DNA from: CBDBUR01 sp965209065
GTDB lineage: Bacteria; Pseudomonadota; Alphaproteobacteria; JAPOUT01; G958296285
Direction of reading: 5' to 3'
Assembly (NCBI GenBank): GCA_965209065.1
Contig: OZ242373.1
Span: 1,550,001-1,614,000, forward strand
DNA: 64,000 nt
Shown: positions 20,027 through 27,976 of the stretch, one piece after another
Numbering within the stretch: position 1 is the first letter of the stretch
Layout: every line of letters starts with the position of its first letter
The notes under the pieces: generated by a model
The model's input: the letters and a program-made list of their open reading frames with translations, nothing else
Told to the model about the DNA's origin: nothing
Databases searched by the model: none
Made by a program: the position numbers and the translations under genes

Positions 20027-20659
20027 ATGCCACAAGCGAAAACTAAAAAAATCGCGAAAAAGAAAAGTGTCAAAAAAACAAGCGTTAAGAACGCAAGCGT
20101 TAAAAAAACGAGCAGCAAAAAAGCCAGCGTTAAAAAAACACCCGATGAACGCTCTTTGCGTAAATATATCGGCAGACAAACTTCCGAAAATATTAAAGGC
20201 AAGTTGCTGGTCGTTATGGACGAAACTTCCGAGTCGCTTGCCGCTTTGCGCTTCGCCGGCGTGAGCGCTAAAAGACTCAACAGCAATGTTGCCCTCTTGC
20301 TTGCGGTCGAAACCGAAACCCAACGCCATTGGCTCGGGGTTGAAAGTATCATCAAGGAAGAAGCGCGCGCCCAAGCCATCGATAAAATGAGAACCCTCGC
20401 GAGCGAAATTACCGACTATAGCAATATCGTCCCTGATATTATTATCCGCGAAGGCGCGAAATTCGAAACCCTCGCGCAACTTGTCGAGGAAGATGACGAG
20501 ATTACCTCCATCGTTATCGGCGTCGCCGATGACGACAATAGCCCTAAATCTGCCGCAACTATAGAAAAACTTCTTGCTGGCCATCTCGGGCTACCCGTTA
20601 TTATCGTTCCTGAAACCCTATCCGAACGCATGCTTTTGCGTATCGCCCGCATTATGTAG
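20027..20659 (+). CDS. Universal stress protein with lysine-rich N-terminal tail
   Basis: 210-residue protein. Residues about 62-205 form a single UspA domain: the beta strand KLLVVMDETSESLAALRFA, an alpha/beta core and the C-terminal IEKLLAGHLGLPVIIVPE. The first 50 residues are an unusual tail of repeated SVKKT/KKASVKK units, made by about five copies of a 15-base repeat. The tail resembles the basic tails of histone H1-like or AlgP proteins, so nucleic-acid binding is possible but not shown. A usp gene between trpS and nfu is conserved in alphaproteobacteria. It has its own promoter and a good SD. Confidence 0.88.
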   Translation: MPQAKTKKIAKKKSVKKTSVKNASVKKTSSKKASVKKTPDERSLRKYIGRQTSENIKGKLLVVMDETSESLAALRFAGVSAKRLNSNVALLLAVETETQRHWLGVESIIKEEARAQAIDKMRTLASEITDYSNIVPDIIIREGAKFETLAQLVEEDDEITSIVIGVADDDNSPKSAATIEKLLAGHLGLPVIIVPETLSERMLLRIARIM

Positions 20660-20673
20660 CCGCCCGCTCATTT

Positions 20674-20683
20674 GTGGTATAAT
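20674..20683 (+). promoter_or_regulatory. Extended -10 of a leaderless nfu promoter
   Basis: GTGGTATAAT holds TGnTATAAT, ending 6 bases before the ATG at 20690. Transcription would begin at or next to the start codon, and no SD is present. No good -35 was seen, consistent with an extended -10 promoter. Confidence 0.6.
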
Positions 20684-20689
20684 AGAAAA

Positions 20690-21286
20690 ATGTTTATTCA
20701 AACAGAGACAACCCCTAACCCTAAAGTCATCAAGTTTTTGCCGCAGCTTGATAGGAAAACGAGCTGGCAAAGTGCCGAATGGAAAAATAGCACCGATAGC
20801 TCTAACCCTCATCACGCCGCCCACCCAATGAACCCGATGGCGCAAGCCTTGTTCCGCCTGCCTGCCGTCCAGTCTATTTTTGTCGGCGCTGATTTTGTCG
20901 CTGTTACCAAAAGCGAAGAGTTTAGCTGGGAACAAATTAAACCAGACGTCTTAGGCATCATTATGGATTTCTTTAGCACTACCCCAATCCAAGAAATAGA
21001 TAAAACAAATGAGCTAGAAGGGTCCCCAGAAGAGTCTCCAGAAGAGAATCAGGTTGTTCAAAAAATAAAAGAAATTATCGCAACAAGAATTCAACCCGCA
21101 GTCGCTCAAGATGGCGGCGATATTCAACTCGCTTATTTTGAAAAAGGCGTTGCCTATCTCAATATGCGCGGTGCTTGCGCAGGATGCCCTTCTTCTACCA
21201 TCACGCTCAAAAATGGCGTGGAAAATTTGTTACGCTACTATGTGCCCGAACTCGAACGCGTTGAAGCCATCGAGCAGTTTGAATAG
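20690..21286 (+). CDS. Nfu-type iron-sulfur cluster scaffold protein
   Basis: Carries and delivers Fe-S clusters to apo-proteins. Start at ATG 20690 gives the characteristic Nfu N-terminal domain beginning MFIQTETTPNPKVIKF; an upstream in-frame ATG at 20672 would only add six residues and lies inside the promoter. The NifU C-terminal domain (about 118-195) has QDGGDIQLAYFEKGVAYLNM and the cluster cysteines in GACAGCPSSTITLK. Between them is a serine/proline/glutamate linker with a short repeat (SPEESPEE). 198 residues. Confidence 0.93.
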   Translation: MFIQTETTPNPKVIKFLPQLDRKTSWQSAEWKNSTDSSNPHHAAHPMNPMAQALFRLPAVQSIFVGADFVAVTKSEEFSWEQIKPDVLGIIMDFFSTTPIQEIDKTNELEGSPEESPEENQVVQKIKEIIATRIQPAVAQDGGDIQLAYFEKGVAYLNMRGACAGCPSSTITLKNGVENLLRYYVPELERVEAIEQFE

Positions 21287-21305
21287 GAGAGAGTAATAGG
21301 CAGCG

Positions 21306-21929
21306 ATGCCCTATCTTATGAGGAGCAAAAAATATATACAACGATTGGCTATCGATAGCGCTTTACGACCCACGTCACTCGCGCTCCAACAAGGCGACAA
21401 CATTATCGCGCGCACGCTTGACGACACCTATAGCGGCGCTGAAAACCTCGTTAGCGAAATAAAAAACTTTATTAAAAAAAATAATATGAACTTTAATACA
21501 TTAGATGAAATTGTCGTTAGCGCCGGACCCGGTCCTTTTATCGGCTTGCGGGTTGGAATCGCCGCCGCTTTTGGAATTAGCCTTGCGGCAAAAAAACCTA
21601 TAAAATCTATTTCAACTTTTCTAGCTCTTGCCTCTTTTGCCGAAACAAAAAATAATGAAAACATTATTATGGTTCATCAAAAGGCAAGGAAAAACTATCG
21701 CGCATTCCAAACGTTCGATGTCAAACTAAATCCCTTGTCGGAATTATCTTGCCTTGAGGACGAAGCCTTTGACACCCTATGCCAAAAACACGACAACATC
21801 TGCTTTGCACCCAGCACGCCACCCTCACCGTTAAGCAAACGACTCCTAACACTTACAGCTTTCGCTCAAGCCTACCCGCAACCCATTTATCCGCCATACG
21901 AAAGCACGTTGGAAACTAAAATAGCCTAA
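21306..21929 (+). CDS. tsaB: tRNA N6-threonylcarbamoyladenosine biosynthesis protein TsaB
   Basis: Partner of TsaD in forming t6A37 on ANN-decoding tRNAs. The 207-residue protein has the ASKHA-fold motif LAIDSALRPTSLAL near the N-terminus and the TsaB signature SAGPGPFIGLRVGIAAAFGI (about 77-96). Other possible starts are ATG 21318 and the codons just before LAIDS; the first ATG was chosen. In related genomes rimI usually sits between tsaB and fur; here tsaB runs straight into fur with a TAATG overlap. Confidence 0.9.
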   Translation: MPYLMRSKKYIQRLAIDSALRPTSLALQQGDNIIARTLDDTYSGAENLVSEIKNFIKKNNMNFNTLDEIVVSAGPGPFIGLRVGIAAAFGISLAAKKPIKSISTFLALASFAETKNNENIIMVHQKARKNYRAFQTFDVKLNPLSELSCLEDEAFDTLCQKHDNICFAPSTPPSPLSKRLLTLTAFAQAYPQPIYPPYESTLETKIA

Positions 21930-22408
21930 TGAAACAAAAGAATAAAAATAACAGCATAGAGGAGCAAATTATTAACAATAACTTGCGAATCACAAAGCCG
22001 AGAAAAATTATCGCGCAGGTGCTTGAAAACGCAACCGACCACCCCGATGTTGCTGAAATTCACCGCCGCGCTCACGCCTTTGATAAAAACATTTCTATCG
22101 CGACAGTTTATCGCACCTTGCGGCTGCTCCATAACATCGGTGTGCTTGGGCGACATAACTTTAGTAGCGAAAGCAGCAATGGCAGCAAGGGGCGGTGGCG
22201 CTTTGACCCCAATGTGACCCACGACCACTACCACCTCATCGATGTGGAAACCGGCAAGGTTATCGAGTTTAAGAGCGAAGCCTTAGACGCTCTACAAAAA
22301 AATATCGCTAAAAAATATGGCTATACCCTACAAAGTCAAAAAATTGAACTTTATGGCGTGCCGCAACAACCAAAAAACGCTAAAATAAAAACAAGAAAAA
22401 ATGCATAA
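21929..22408 (+). CDS. fur: Fur-family transcriptional regulator, Mur-like
   Basis: Metal-responsive repressor of the Fur family. The 159-residue protein has the winged helix with DHPDVAEIHRRA and ISIATVYRTLRLLHNIGVL, and the metal-binding HDHYHLIDVETGKVIEF. It lacks the CxxC structural zinc pairs of classical Fur, as does the alphaproteobacterial manganese regulator Mur in the same gene neighbourhood, so Mn or Fe sensing are both possible. It overlaps miaB by 8 bases. Confidence 0.9.
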   Translation: MKQKNKNNSIEEQIINNNLRITKPRKIIAQVLENATDHPDVAEIHRRAHAFDKNISIATVYRTLRLLHNIGVLGRHNFSSESSNGSKGRWRFDPNVTHDHYHLIDVETGKVIEFKSEALDALQKNIAKKYGYTLQSQKIELYGVPQQPKNAKIKTRKNA

Positions 22409-23711
22409 ACGTTTCTATATCAAAACCTACGGCTGCCAAATGAATGTCTATGACTCTGATGCTATCGCGCAAACGCTCACGCGCGCCGGCTGGCACGCGC
22501 AGGCAAGCCCCAAAGAAGCAGAGCTGATTATTCTTAATTCGTGCCATATCCGCCATAAAGCCGCCGAAAAAATTTATTCCGAAGTCGGACGCCTCAAGCA
22601 ACTCAAGCAACAGGATAAACAGAAAATAATCGCCGTTGCCGGCTGTGTCGCTCAAGCCGAAGGCAAGGCGATGATTGAACGCGCACCCAATATCAGCCTT
22701 GTCTTTGGTCCCCAGCACTTCCACCAATTACCTCAAATGGTGCGAGACGCCCAAGCAGGTAAAAAAATTGTCGCAACAGAATTCGCAACAAAAGAAAAAT
22801 TCGCCCAACTTAAAACCAATCACCCAAAACAAAATAAAGTCTCCGATTTTTTAACCATTCAAGAAGGGTGCGATAAGTTTTGCTCTTTTTGTGTCGTCCC
22901 TTATACGCGCGGCAGTGAAATTTCTCGCGCCCCGAAAGACATCATCGCCGAAACAAAGAAACGCACGCAAAACGGCGTGAAAGAAATAACCCTGCTAGGA
23001 CAAAATGTAAATGCTTACCACCATCAAGGATGGGACTTGGCGGATTTGCTCGAGGCTTTGGCAGATATTGACGCGTTGAAAAGGATACGCTATACCACAA
23101 GCCACCCTTTAGATATGACGACCAAACTTATCTGCGCCCATCGCGATAACCCAAAACTGATGCCCTCGCTACATTTGCCCGTTCAATCTGGCGCGAATAA
23201 AATTTTACAAAAAATGAACCGCCGCCACACAAGAAAACAATACTTTGATATCATCACCGAATTGAAACAGACATGCCCCAATATAGCTCTTTCATCTGAT
23301 TTTATCGTTGGCTTCCCAAGCGAAAATGAAGAAGATTTTTTACAAACACAAGACCTTGTCGAAAAAATAAAATTCGCGCAAGCCTATAGCTTTAAGTATA
23401 GCCCGCGACCCGGCACAAAAGCAGCCGATGAAATACAAATCAATGAGGATATAAAATCTCATCGCCTTGCTAGACTACAGAAAATTTTAGACGAACAGCA
23501 AGCAAACTTTCACAAAAGCAAAGAGCATAAGGTGATGGAAGTGCTAATGGAAAAAAATAATTTTGGAAAAACTATCTACGGACAAAATGTTTCTATTAAA
23601 AATGAAAACACCAATGAAAGCACCAATGAAAACATTAGGGGGGAACTCGTTGAAGTGAATATAACCCGCGCCACCCCCCACGGACTAGAAGGTGAGGCGC
23701 AAGGTCTATGA
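22401..23711 (+). CDS. miaB: tRNA-2-methylthio-N6-dimethylallyladenosine synthase MiaB
   Basis: Radical SAM methylthiotransferase that modifies A37 of tRNAs reading UNN codons. The auxiliary-cluster cysteines are in TYGCQMN, LNSCHIRHKA and AGCVAQAEG, and the radical SAM motif is EGCDKFCSFCVVPYTRG (about 154-170). A TRAM domain closes the 436-residue protein. It contains a 12-base in-frame repeat (NENTNESTNENIRGE) not expected from the family. The stop overlaps phoH in ATGA. Confidence 0.96.
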   Translation: MHKRFYIKTYGCQMNVYDSDAIAQTLTRAGWHAQASPKEAELIILNSCHIRHKAAEKIYSEVGRLKQLKQQDKQKIIAVAGCVAQAEGKAMIERAPNISLVFGPQHFHQLPQMVRDAQAGKKIVATEFATKEKFAQLKTNHPKQNKVSDFLTIQEGCDKFCSFCVVPYTRGSEISRAPKDIIAETKKRTQNGVKEITLLGQNVNAYHHQGWDLADLLEALADIDALKRIRYTTSHPLDMTTKLICAHRDNPKLMPSLHLPVQSGANKILQKMNRRHTRKQYFDIITELKQTCPNIALSSDFIVGFPSENEEDFLQTQDLVEKIKFAQAYSFKYSPRPGTKAADEIQINEDIKSHRLARLQKILDEQQANFHKSKEHKVMEVLMEKNNFGKTIYGQNVSIKNENTNESTNENIRGELVEVNITRATPHGLEGEAQGL

Positions 23712-24427
23712 GTAAAGCGCAGGCAAAAATACAAACCGGCTGGTCTCCCCATTCACATCATGCGCCGAACGCGTCAAAGCAAAATGGCGCACAACTATCG
23801 CCGCGCTCAAAAGGGCAAGAAAAATACCTCAATGCGATGGGGAGTCATAATCTCGTTTTTGCCACAGGACCCGCAGGCACAGGCAAAACTTACCTTGCCG
23901 CCGCTTTCGCCGCTAGCGCGCTGATGAGCGGCGCGGTTAAAAAAATTATTATGTCCCGACCTGCGCTTGAGGCAGGCGAAAAATTAGGATTTCTACCCGG
24001 CGATATTAAAGAAAAAATAAATCCCTACTTGCGCCCGCTTTATGATGCGCTCGGTCAGGTGCTCGGTGATGAAGCCATGCAACGCTATATGCAAGCTGAC
24101 CTCATTGAAATTGCGCCGCTTGCTTTTATGCGCGGCAGGCAGCTCGCCAATGCTTTCGTCATATTGGACGAAGCTCAAAATTGCACCGCCGCTCAAATGA
24201 AAATGTTCCTAACACGACTGGGCGAAGGCAGCACCTTTGTCATCTGTGGCGACAACCAGCAAAGCGATTTACCAAAACACTCCGATGAAGGCTTGCCTCA
24301 AGCGCTGAAAGTGCTCGCTGAATTAAGCTCGGTTGCTATCGTTCGGCTTGGGAAAGAAGATATTCAACGTAGCGCGCTTGTCGCAGATATTGTCGGCGCT
24401 TATGAAAAAGAAGAACAAAATGAATAA
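23708..24427 (+). CDS. PhoH-like ATPase
   Basis: P-loop ATPase of the PhoH family, linked to RNA metabolism; in many bacteria it stands next to ybeY as here. Walker A is GPAGTGKTYLAAA (about 54-66), with ILSRPA-like segment IIMSRPALEAGEKLGFLPGD and Walker B VILDEAQNCTAAQMKMFLTR (about 150). The 239-residue protein is shorter than the common 320 or so: most of the usual N-terminal part is replaced by a 45-residue polar stretch. It overlaps ybeY by 8 bases. Confidence 0.93.
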   Translation: MSKAQAKIQTGWSPHSHHAPNASKQNGAQLSPRSKGQEKYLNAMGSHNLVFATGPAGTGKTYLAAAFAASALMSGAVKKIIMSRPALEAGEKLGFLPGDIKEKINPYLRPLYDALGQVLGDEAMQRYMQADLIEIAPLAFMRGRQLANAFVILDEAQNCTAAQMKMFLTRLGEGSTFVICGDNQQSDLPKHSDEGLPQALKVLAELSSVAIVRLGKEDIQRSALVADIVGAYEKEEQNE

Positions 24428-24986
24428 AAAGCGTGATAGAATATCATCTGCTATGATGCCAAACGCCTCTTCCTTTACGGTTCTTGTTGATATTGTCAAA
24501 CAAAATGAAAACTGGAACACACAAGAAATCCAAAAAGCAAAGTGTGCCGCCCAATGCTCTATTCGCCACGTGGCGCAACATGCACGGGGAGACCTCCCAC
24601 GGGGAGAACTCCCGCGGGGAGAGCCCCCGTCCTTAGCGCTCGTTTTTGCCGATAATGCTTTTGTCCAAAACCTCAATCAACGGTTTCGCTCTATTGATAA
24701 GCCCACCAATGTGCTTGCCTTTCCCGCAGGCGAAAAAACGCTTCTCGGCGATGTCATCATCGCGCGCGAAGTGCTTCTCCAAGAAGCGGAAGATAAAAAT
24801 ATATCTCCCGAACATCACGCCGCTCATCTCGCCGCACACGGCACGCTCCACCTCTTAGGCTTCGACCACCAAAATCAAAAAGACGCAAACATAATGGAGC
24901 AACTGGAAATTACCATATTGAAAACCCTAGGGATAGACAATCCCTACCAAGACGAGGAACAAAATCAGGAGAGGGAAAATGTCTGA
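24420..24986 (+). CDS. ybeY: Endoribonuclease YbeY
   Basis: Zinc-dependent RNase for 16S rRNA maturation and ribosome quality control. The catalytic motif is HLAAHGTLHLLGFDHQ (H-x3-H-x5-H). The start at ATG 24420 (MNKKRDRIS) has an AGAAG upstream and overlaps phoH by 8 bases; the frame is open further back to 24333 but that would overlap phoH by 95 bases. Residues about 54-72 are an insertion (ARGDLPRGELPRGEPPS) encoded by a GC-rich 15-base tandem repeat. 188 residues. Confidence 0.92.
   Translation: MNKKRDRISSAMMPNASSFTVLVDIVKQNENWNTQEIQKAKCAAQCSIRHVAQHARGDLPRGELPRGEPPSLALVFADNAFVQNLNQRFRSIDKPTNVLAFPAGEKTLLGDVIIAREVLLQEAEDKNISPEHHAAHLAAHGTLHLLGFDHQNQKDANIMEQLEITILKTLGIDNPYQDEEQNQERENV
24582..24630 (+). 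repeat. GC-rich 15-base tandem repeat encoding LPRGE in ybeY
   Basis: Three copies of a CACGGGGAGAnCTCCC-like unit, each able to form a small hairpin (GGGAG, 2 bases, CTCCC). In frame it reads RGD-LPRGE-LPRGE-PPS. Similar PRG-encoding palindromic units occur in grpE and dnaA. Confidence 0.8.
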
Positions 24987-25842
24987 AGCAGATGAAAAAG
25001 AAGGGCTGGGACGCTCTATACAAAAATTCTTTCGCCGACTGCGACTAAGACCCGCAACCGATATTCACCGCGATGACCTCGTCGAAGGTCTCAGCGATGA
25101 GGACAACCTCCATGCCGATAGCTTCAATGAAGACGAAAAACGCTTCTTGAAAAATATCCTATTCCTGCGCGCCACCTTTGTTGAAGATGTGATGGTGCGC
25201 CGCGCGCAGATTAGCGCTATCGACGTTACCGCAACCCTACAGGACGTTAAAACTGCTTTCGAGAAAACCGAACACTCAAGGCTGCCCGTCTATCGCGATA
25301 CGCTAGATAGCCCTTTAGGCTTTCTACACATTAAAGATGTCTTCAAATGCCTCCTCCAAAATAAAACGGAGTTCTCTTTAGAAAAAATGATGCATTCCGC
25401 CTTGTTTGTGCCGCCGTCGATGAAGGTTGCCGACTTGCTTAATAAAATGCAAGCCCAGAAAATTCATATGGCACTCGTCATTGATGAGCACGGCGGAACC
25501 AACGGACTCGTGACCATCGAGGATTTGGTCGAGGAAATTGTTGGCGAAATTGAAGACGAACACCCCAAAGAGCCATCACAAGGCAAACGAAACTTCGTGC
25601 GCCGCCGCGACGGCTCCTTTGAAATTAAAGCCGATGCAAGCCTTGAAGAAGTTGAAAAACTTATCGGTAGAAATGTTGCCGAAGATAAACTCCACGCGCA
25701 AACCATAGGCGGATTTGCCGTTAGCCTTTTTGGAAAAGTGCCCGAAAAAGGCGAGCGCGTCAAAACCGACAAGGGCATTACCATTGAAGTGCGCTCGGTC
25801 GATTTACGCCGCGTTCATCAAGTAAGAATTTACGTTGGTTAA
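24979..25842 (+). CDS. corC: CorC/HlyC-family CBS-domain protein
   Basis: 287-residue cytosolic protein with two CBS domains (about 67-125, starting VMVRRAQISAIDVTATLQD, and 132-190, with GGTNGLVTIEDLVEEIVGEI) and the C-terminal CorC_HlyC domain (205-287, GRNVAEDKLHAQTIGGFAV). It lacks the N-terminal membrane domain (DUF21) of larger relatives. Roles proposed for the family are Mg/Co efflux and ion homeostasis. Conserved order ybeY-corC-lnt is present. It overlaps ybeY by 8 bases. Confidence 0.92.
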   Translation: MSEADEKEGLGRSIQKFFRRLRLRPATDIHRDDLVEGLSDEDNLHADSFNEDEKRFLKNILFLRATFVEDVMVRRAQISAIDVTATLQDVKTAFEKTEHSRLPVYRDTLDSPLGFLHIKDVFKCLLQNKTEFSLEKMMHSALFVPPSMKVADLLNKMQAQKIHMALVIDEHGGTNGLVTIEDLVEEIVGEIEDEHPKEPSQGKRNFVRRRDGSFEIKADASLEEVEKLIGRNVAEDKLHAQTIGGFAVSLFGKVPEKGERVKTDKGITIEVRSVDLRRVHQVRIYVG

Positions 25843-27357
25843 ATGATATTTACTTTTTTTGCTTGGTTTGAAAAACAACCTGCCATTTTACTTTATGGCT
25901 TTGCTTGTTGTGTCGGTGCGCTCTTCGGTTGGTTAGCCTTAGCGCCTATTGGTTTTTTTCTCGTTTTTTTAATCTTTGTGCCGATGATGATATGGAGCAT
26001 CAGTGTTGCGAAAAGTTCTTTCTGGTTAGGCTTTGGCTTTGGTTTTGGCTATAATTTGCTTGCTTTTTACTGGATTGCTTATGCTTTTTTTATTAGTCGC
26101 GTTCCTTTTTTAGCGCCGCTTGCTTTTATTGGCTTGCCGACTCTGTTTGGTTTTTATTGGGCTTGCGCTTTCTGGGCAAGTAAAAAATTTTGGGAAACCG
26201 GTTTAGAGCGTATTTTAAGTTTTACTTTCTTTTTAACCATTAGTTTTTGGGTGCAGAGCTTTTTATGGTCGGGCTTCCCATGGAATTTACCCGCACAAAG
26301 TTGGATAGAATCAAACGCGCTCGCGCAGAATTTTCACTGGCTCGGTATTTATGCAGCGAGCTTCATAATGATTTTTTGCTCCGCATGCTTTTCTATTTTT
26401 AGTGAAAACAATAAAAAACAAAAAATTATCTTACCAATTTTATCTTTAAGCATTTTATGTGGCTTATGGAGTTATGGCGCATGGCGTTTGGAGTCCGCAG
26501 ATAATTTAATGACAAAAGAAGAAATTGTCATCATTCAACCCAACATTAAACAAGAACATAAATGGGATAGGCGGCGGGCGAGAAAAATTATTAACACCTA
26601 TTTTGAACTCACCAAAAAAGGTATTGAGAAAATAGAAAATAAAAAAAATGCTATAATTATTTGGCCTGAAGCTGCTTTGCCGATTGATATTAAACGCGAT
26701 AAAACAATGAGACGGCTTATCGCTAATCTGTTGCCCGAAAATATAAATTTGATTTCGGGTTTTGTTCATCTCACGCCACCTAAAGTGTTTAATTCTTTAT
26801 TTGCACTCAATAGCGAAGGAAAAATAATTTATATTTATGATAAAAATCATCTCGTTCCTTTTGGGGAATATGTGCCGTTTCAGAGCCTCTTAGAATCTTT
26901 TGGCATAAGACAAATAACCGGTGGCACAGGAGGCTTTGGCGCAGGCACAACACGACCGCTCTTCCAAAATAAAATTCTACCGCTCATCTGTTTTGAAATA
27001 TCTTTTCCGCGCGAAATAAGAGCAGATAAGCGTCCGCAGTGGATTGTCAATATCACCAATGACGGCTGGTATCAAACAACTCCCGGTCCCTACCAGCACT
27101 TCCAGTTGGCACGCATTCGCGCTATCGAATTTGGTCTGCCTGTTATTCGCGCCGCCAATACAGGCATCTCCGCCGTGATAGATCCTTACGGGCGCGTGAT
27201 AAAAAAACAAAAACTTGAAACGCAAGGCTTTATCCATAGCACCATACCCATCACGCTTGAAAAAACTCCCTATGCTATCTATGGTGAGTGGCTCTTTATC
27301 GCTTTGTTGCTCGTCAATGGGCTCGGGCTGCTCGCGTTTTCTATATACAAGCAATAG
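25843..27357 (+). CDS. lnt: Apolipoprotein N-acyltransferase Lnt
   Basis: Inner-membrane enzyme adding the third acyl chain to lipoproteins. The 504-residue protein has about six N-terminal membrane helices and a periplasmic nitrilase domain. The catalytic triad is visible as Glu in IWPEAALP (about 277), Lys in DKNHLVPFGEYVPF (about 334) and Cys in LICFEISFP (about 383). A last membrane helix ends the protein. It starts on the base after the corC stop. Confidence 0.96.
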   Translation: MIFTFFAWFEKQPAILLYGFACCVGALFGWLALAPIGFFLVFLIFVPMMIWSISVAKSSFWLGFGFGFGYNLLAFYWIAYAFFISRVPFLAPLAFIGLPTLFGFYWACAFWASKKFWETGLERILSFTFFLTISFWVQSFLWSGFPWNLPAQSWIESNALAQNFHWLGIYAASFIMIFCSACFSIFSENNKKQKIILPILSLSILCGLWSYGAWRLESADNLMTKEEIVIIQPNIKQEHKWDRRRARKIINTYFELTKKGIEKIENKKNAIIIWPEAALPIDIKRDKTMRRLIANLLPENINLISGFVHLTPPKVFNSLFALNSEGKIIYIYDKNHLVPFGEYVPFQSLLESFGIRQITGGTGGFGAGTTRPLFQNKILPLICFEISFPREIRADKRPQWIVNITNDGWYQTTPGPYQHFQLARIRAIEFGLPVIRAANTGISAVIDPYGRVIKKQKLETQGFIHSTIPITLEKTPYAIYGEWLFIALLLVNGLGLLAFSIYKQ

Positions 27358-27481
27358 TTGTTTTTTCCGTGAATACAACCTGAAGGAGTCTCAACTCTAA
27401 ATGAATCGGTTGTTTTTTGGCTAAAAAGCAACCAGCTATATTATTATGGTTGTATAGTTATCCCTTCTGGGGAGATGAATA
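27358..27481 (+). promoter_or_regulatory. xre-metK leader with four alternating CAACC/GGTTG segments
   Basis: Four complementary pentamers alternate: CAACC (27376-27380), GGTTG (27408-27412), CAACC (27429-27433), GGTTG (27448-27452). The outer pair extends to a perfect 8-base inverted repeat (ATACAACC, GGTTGTAT). The middle pair extends to an 11-bp stem with one G.U pair and a 4-base loop (27408-27433). Mutually exclusive foldings are possible, as in an attenuator; alternatively these are operator half-sites. A -10-like TATAGT (27453-27458) precedes xre and an SD GGGGAG (27468-27473) lies before its ATG. Confidence 0.5.
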
Positions 27482-27955
27482 ATGGTGAACAAAAATTATT
27501 TTAGTTTAGAAAATAAAAGCTATTACGGCTCAGAAAGTGCTGCCGAGTTAGATAGGGAACTCGGCTCAAGGATAAAACGCGCGCGCAAGGCTCAAAGCAT
27601 TACGCAAAAAGAACTCGGCAGCCAGCTTGGCATTAGCTTTCAGCAAATACAGAAATATGAAAATGGAAAAAATCGCATTGGAGCGGGACGGCTTTCTCAA
27701 ATCGCACATATTCTCAGGACGCCCACTTACGAACTGCTCGGCGAGCTGCCGCCCGATAGACCGCATCCTGAAGAGCAACCGCCCCATGCACTACGCGAAA
27801 CCGAACCCGAGATGGTCTATAAGAGCTTGCAGTCTAAATACTTGAGCGAGGCAATCGATTTGCTCGCCGCTTTTGATAGCATTCCCAATCCTAAAGTGCG
27901 AGAGCAAATTATAGAGCTTGCACAAAGTTTCTGCGACCATTATAAAAAAAGATAA
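27482..27955 (+). CDS. XRE-family transcriptional regulator
   Basis: 157-residue DNA-binding protein. The HTH_3 domain (about 22-80) reads RIKRARKAQSITQKELGSQL then GISFQQIQKYENGKNRIGAGR. A C-terminal helix near 115-155 may dimerise. An XRE regulator directly before metK is a conserved alphaproteobacterial arrangement; control of the metK operon is inferred, not shown. The inverted repeats just upstream could be its own operator. Confidence 0.9.
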   Translation: MVNKNYFSLENKSYYGSESAAELDRELGSRIKRARKAQSITQKELGSQLGISFQQIQKYENGKNRIGAGRLSQIAHILRTPTYELLGELPPDRPHPEEQPPHALRETEPEMVYKSLQSKYLSEAIDLLAAFDSIPNPKVREQIIELAQSFCDHYKKR

Positions 27956-27976
27956 TATAAAACCACAGGAGGGGAA

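Noticed and set aside
24333..24419. YbeY starting inside phoH
   Set aside because: Would overlap phoH by 95 bases; those residues do not resemble YbeY and the later ATG has an SD.
27482..27955. XRE protein as an antitoxin
   Set aside because: Its neighbour is metK, not a small toxin, and the xre-metK pair is a conserved chromosomal arrangement.
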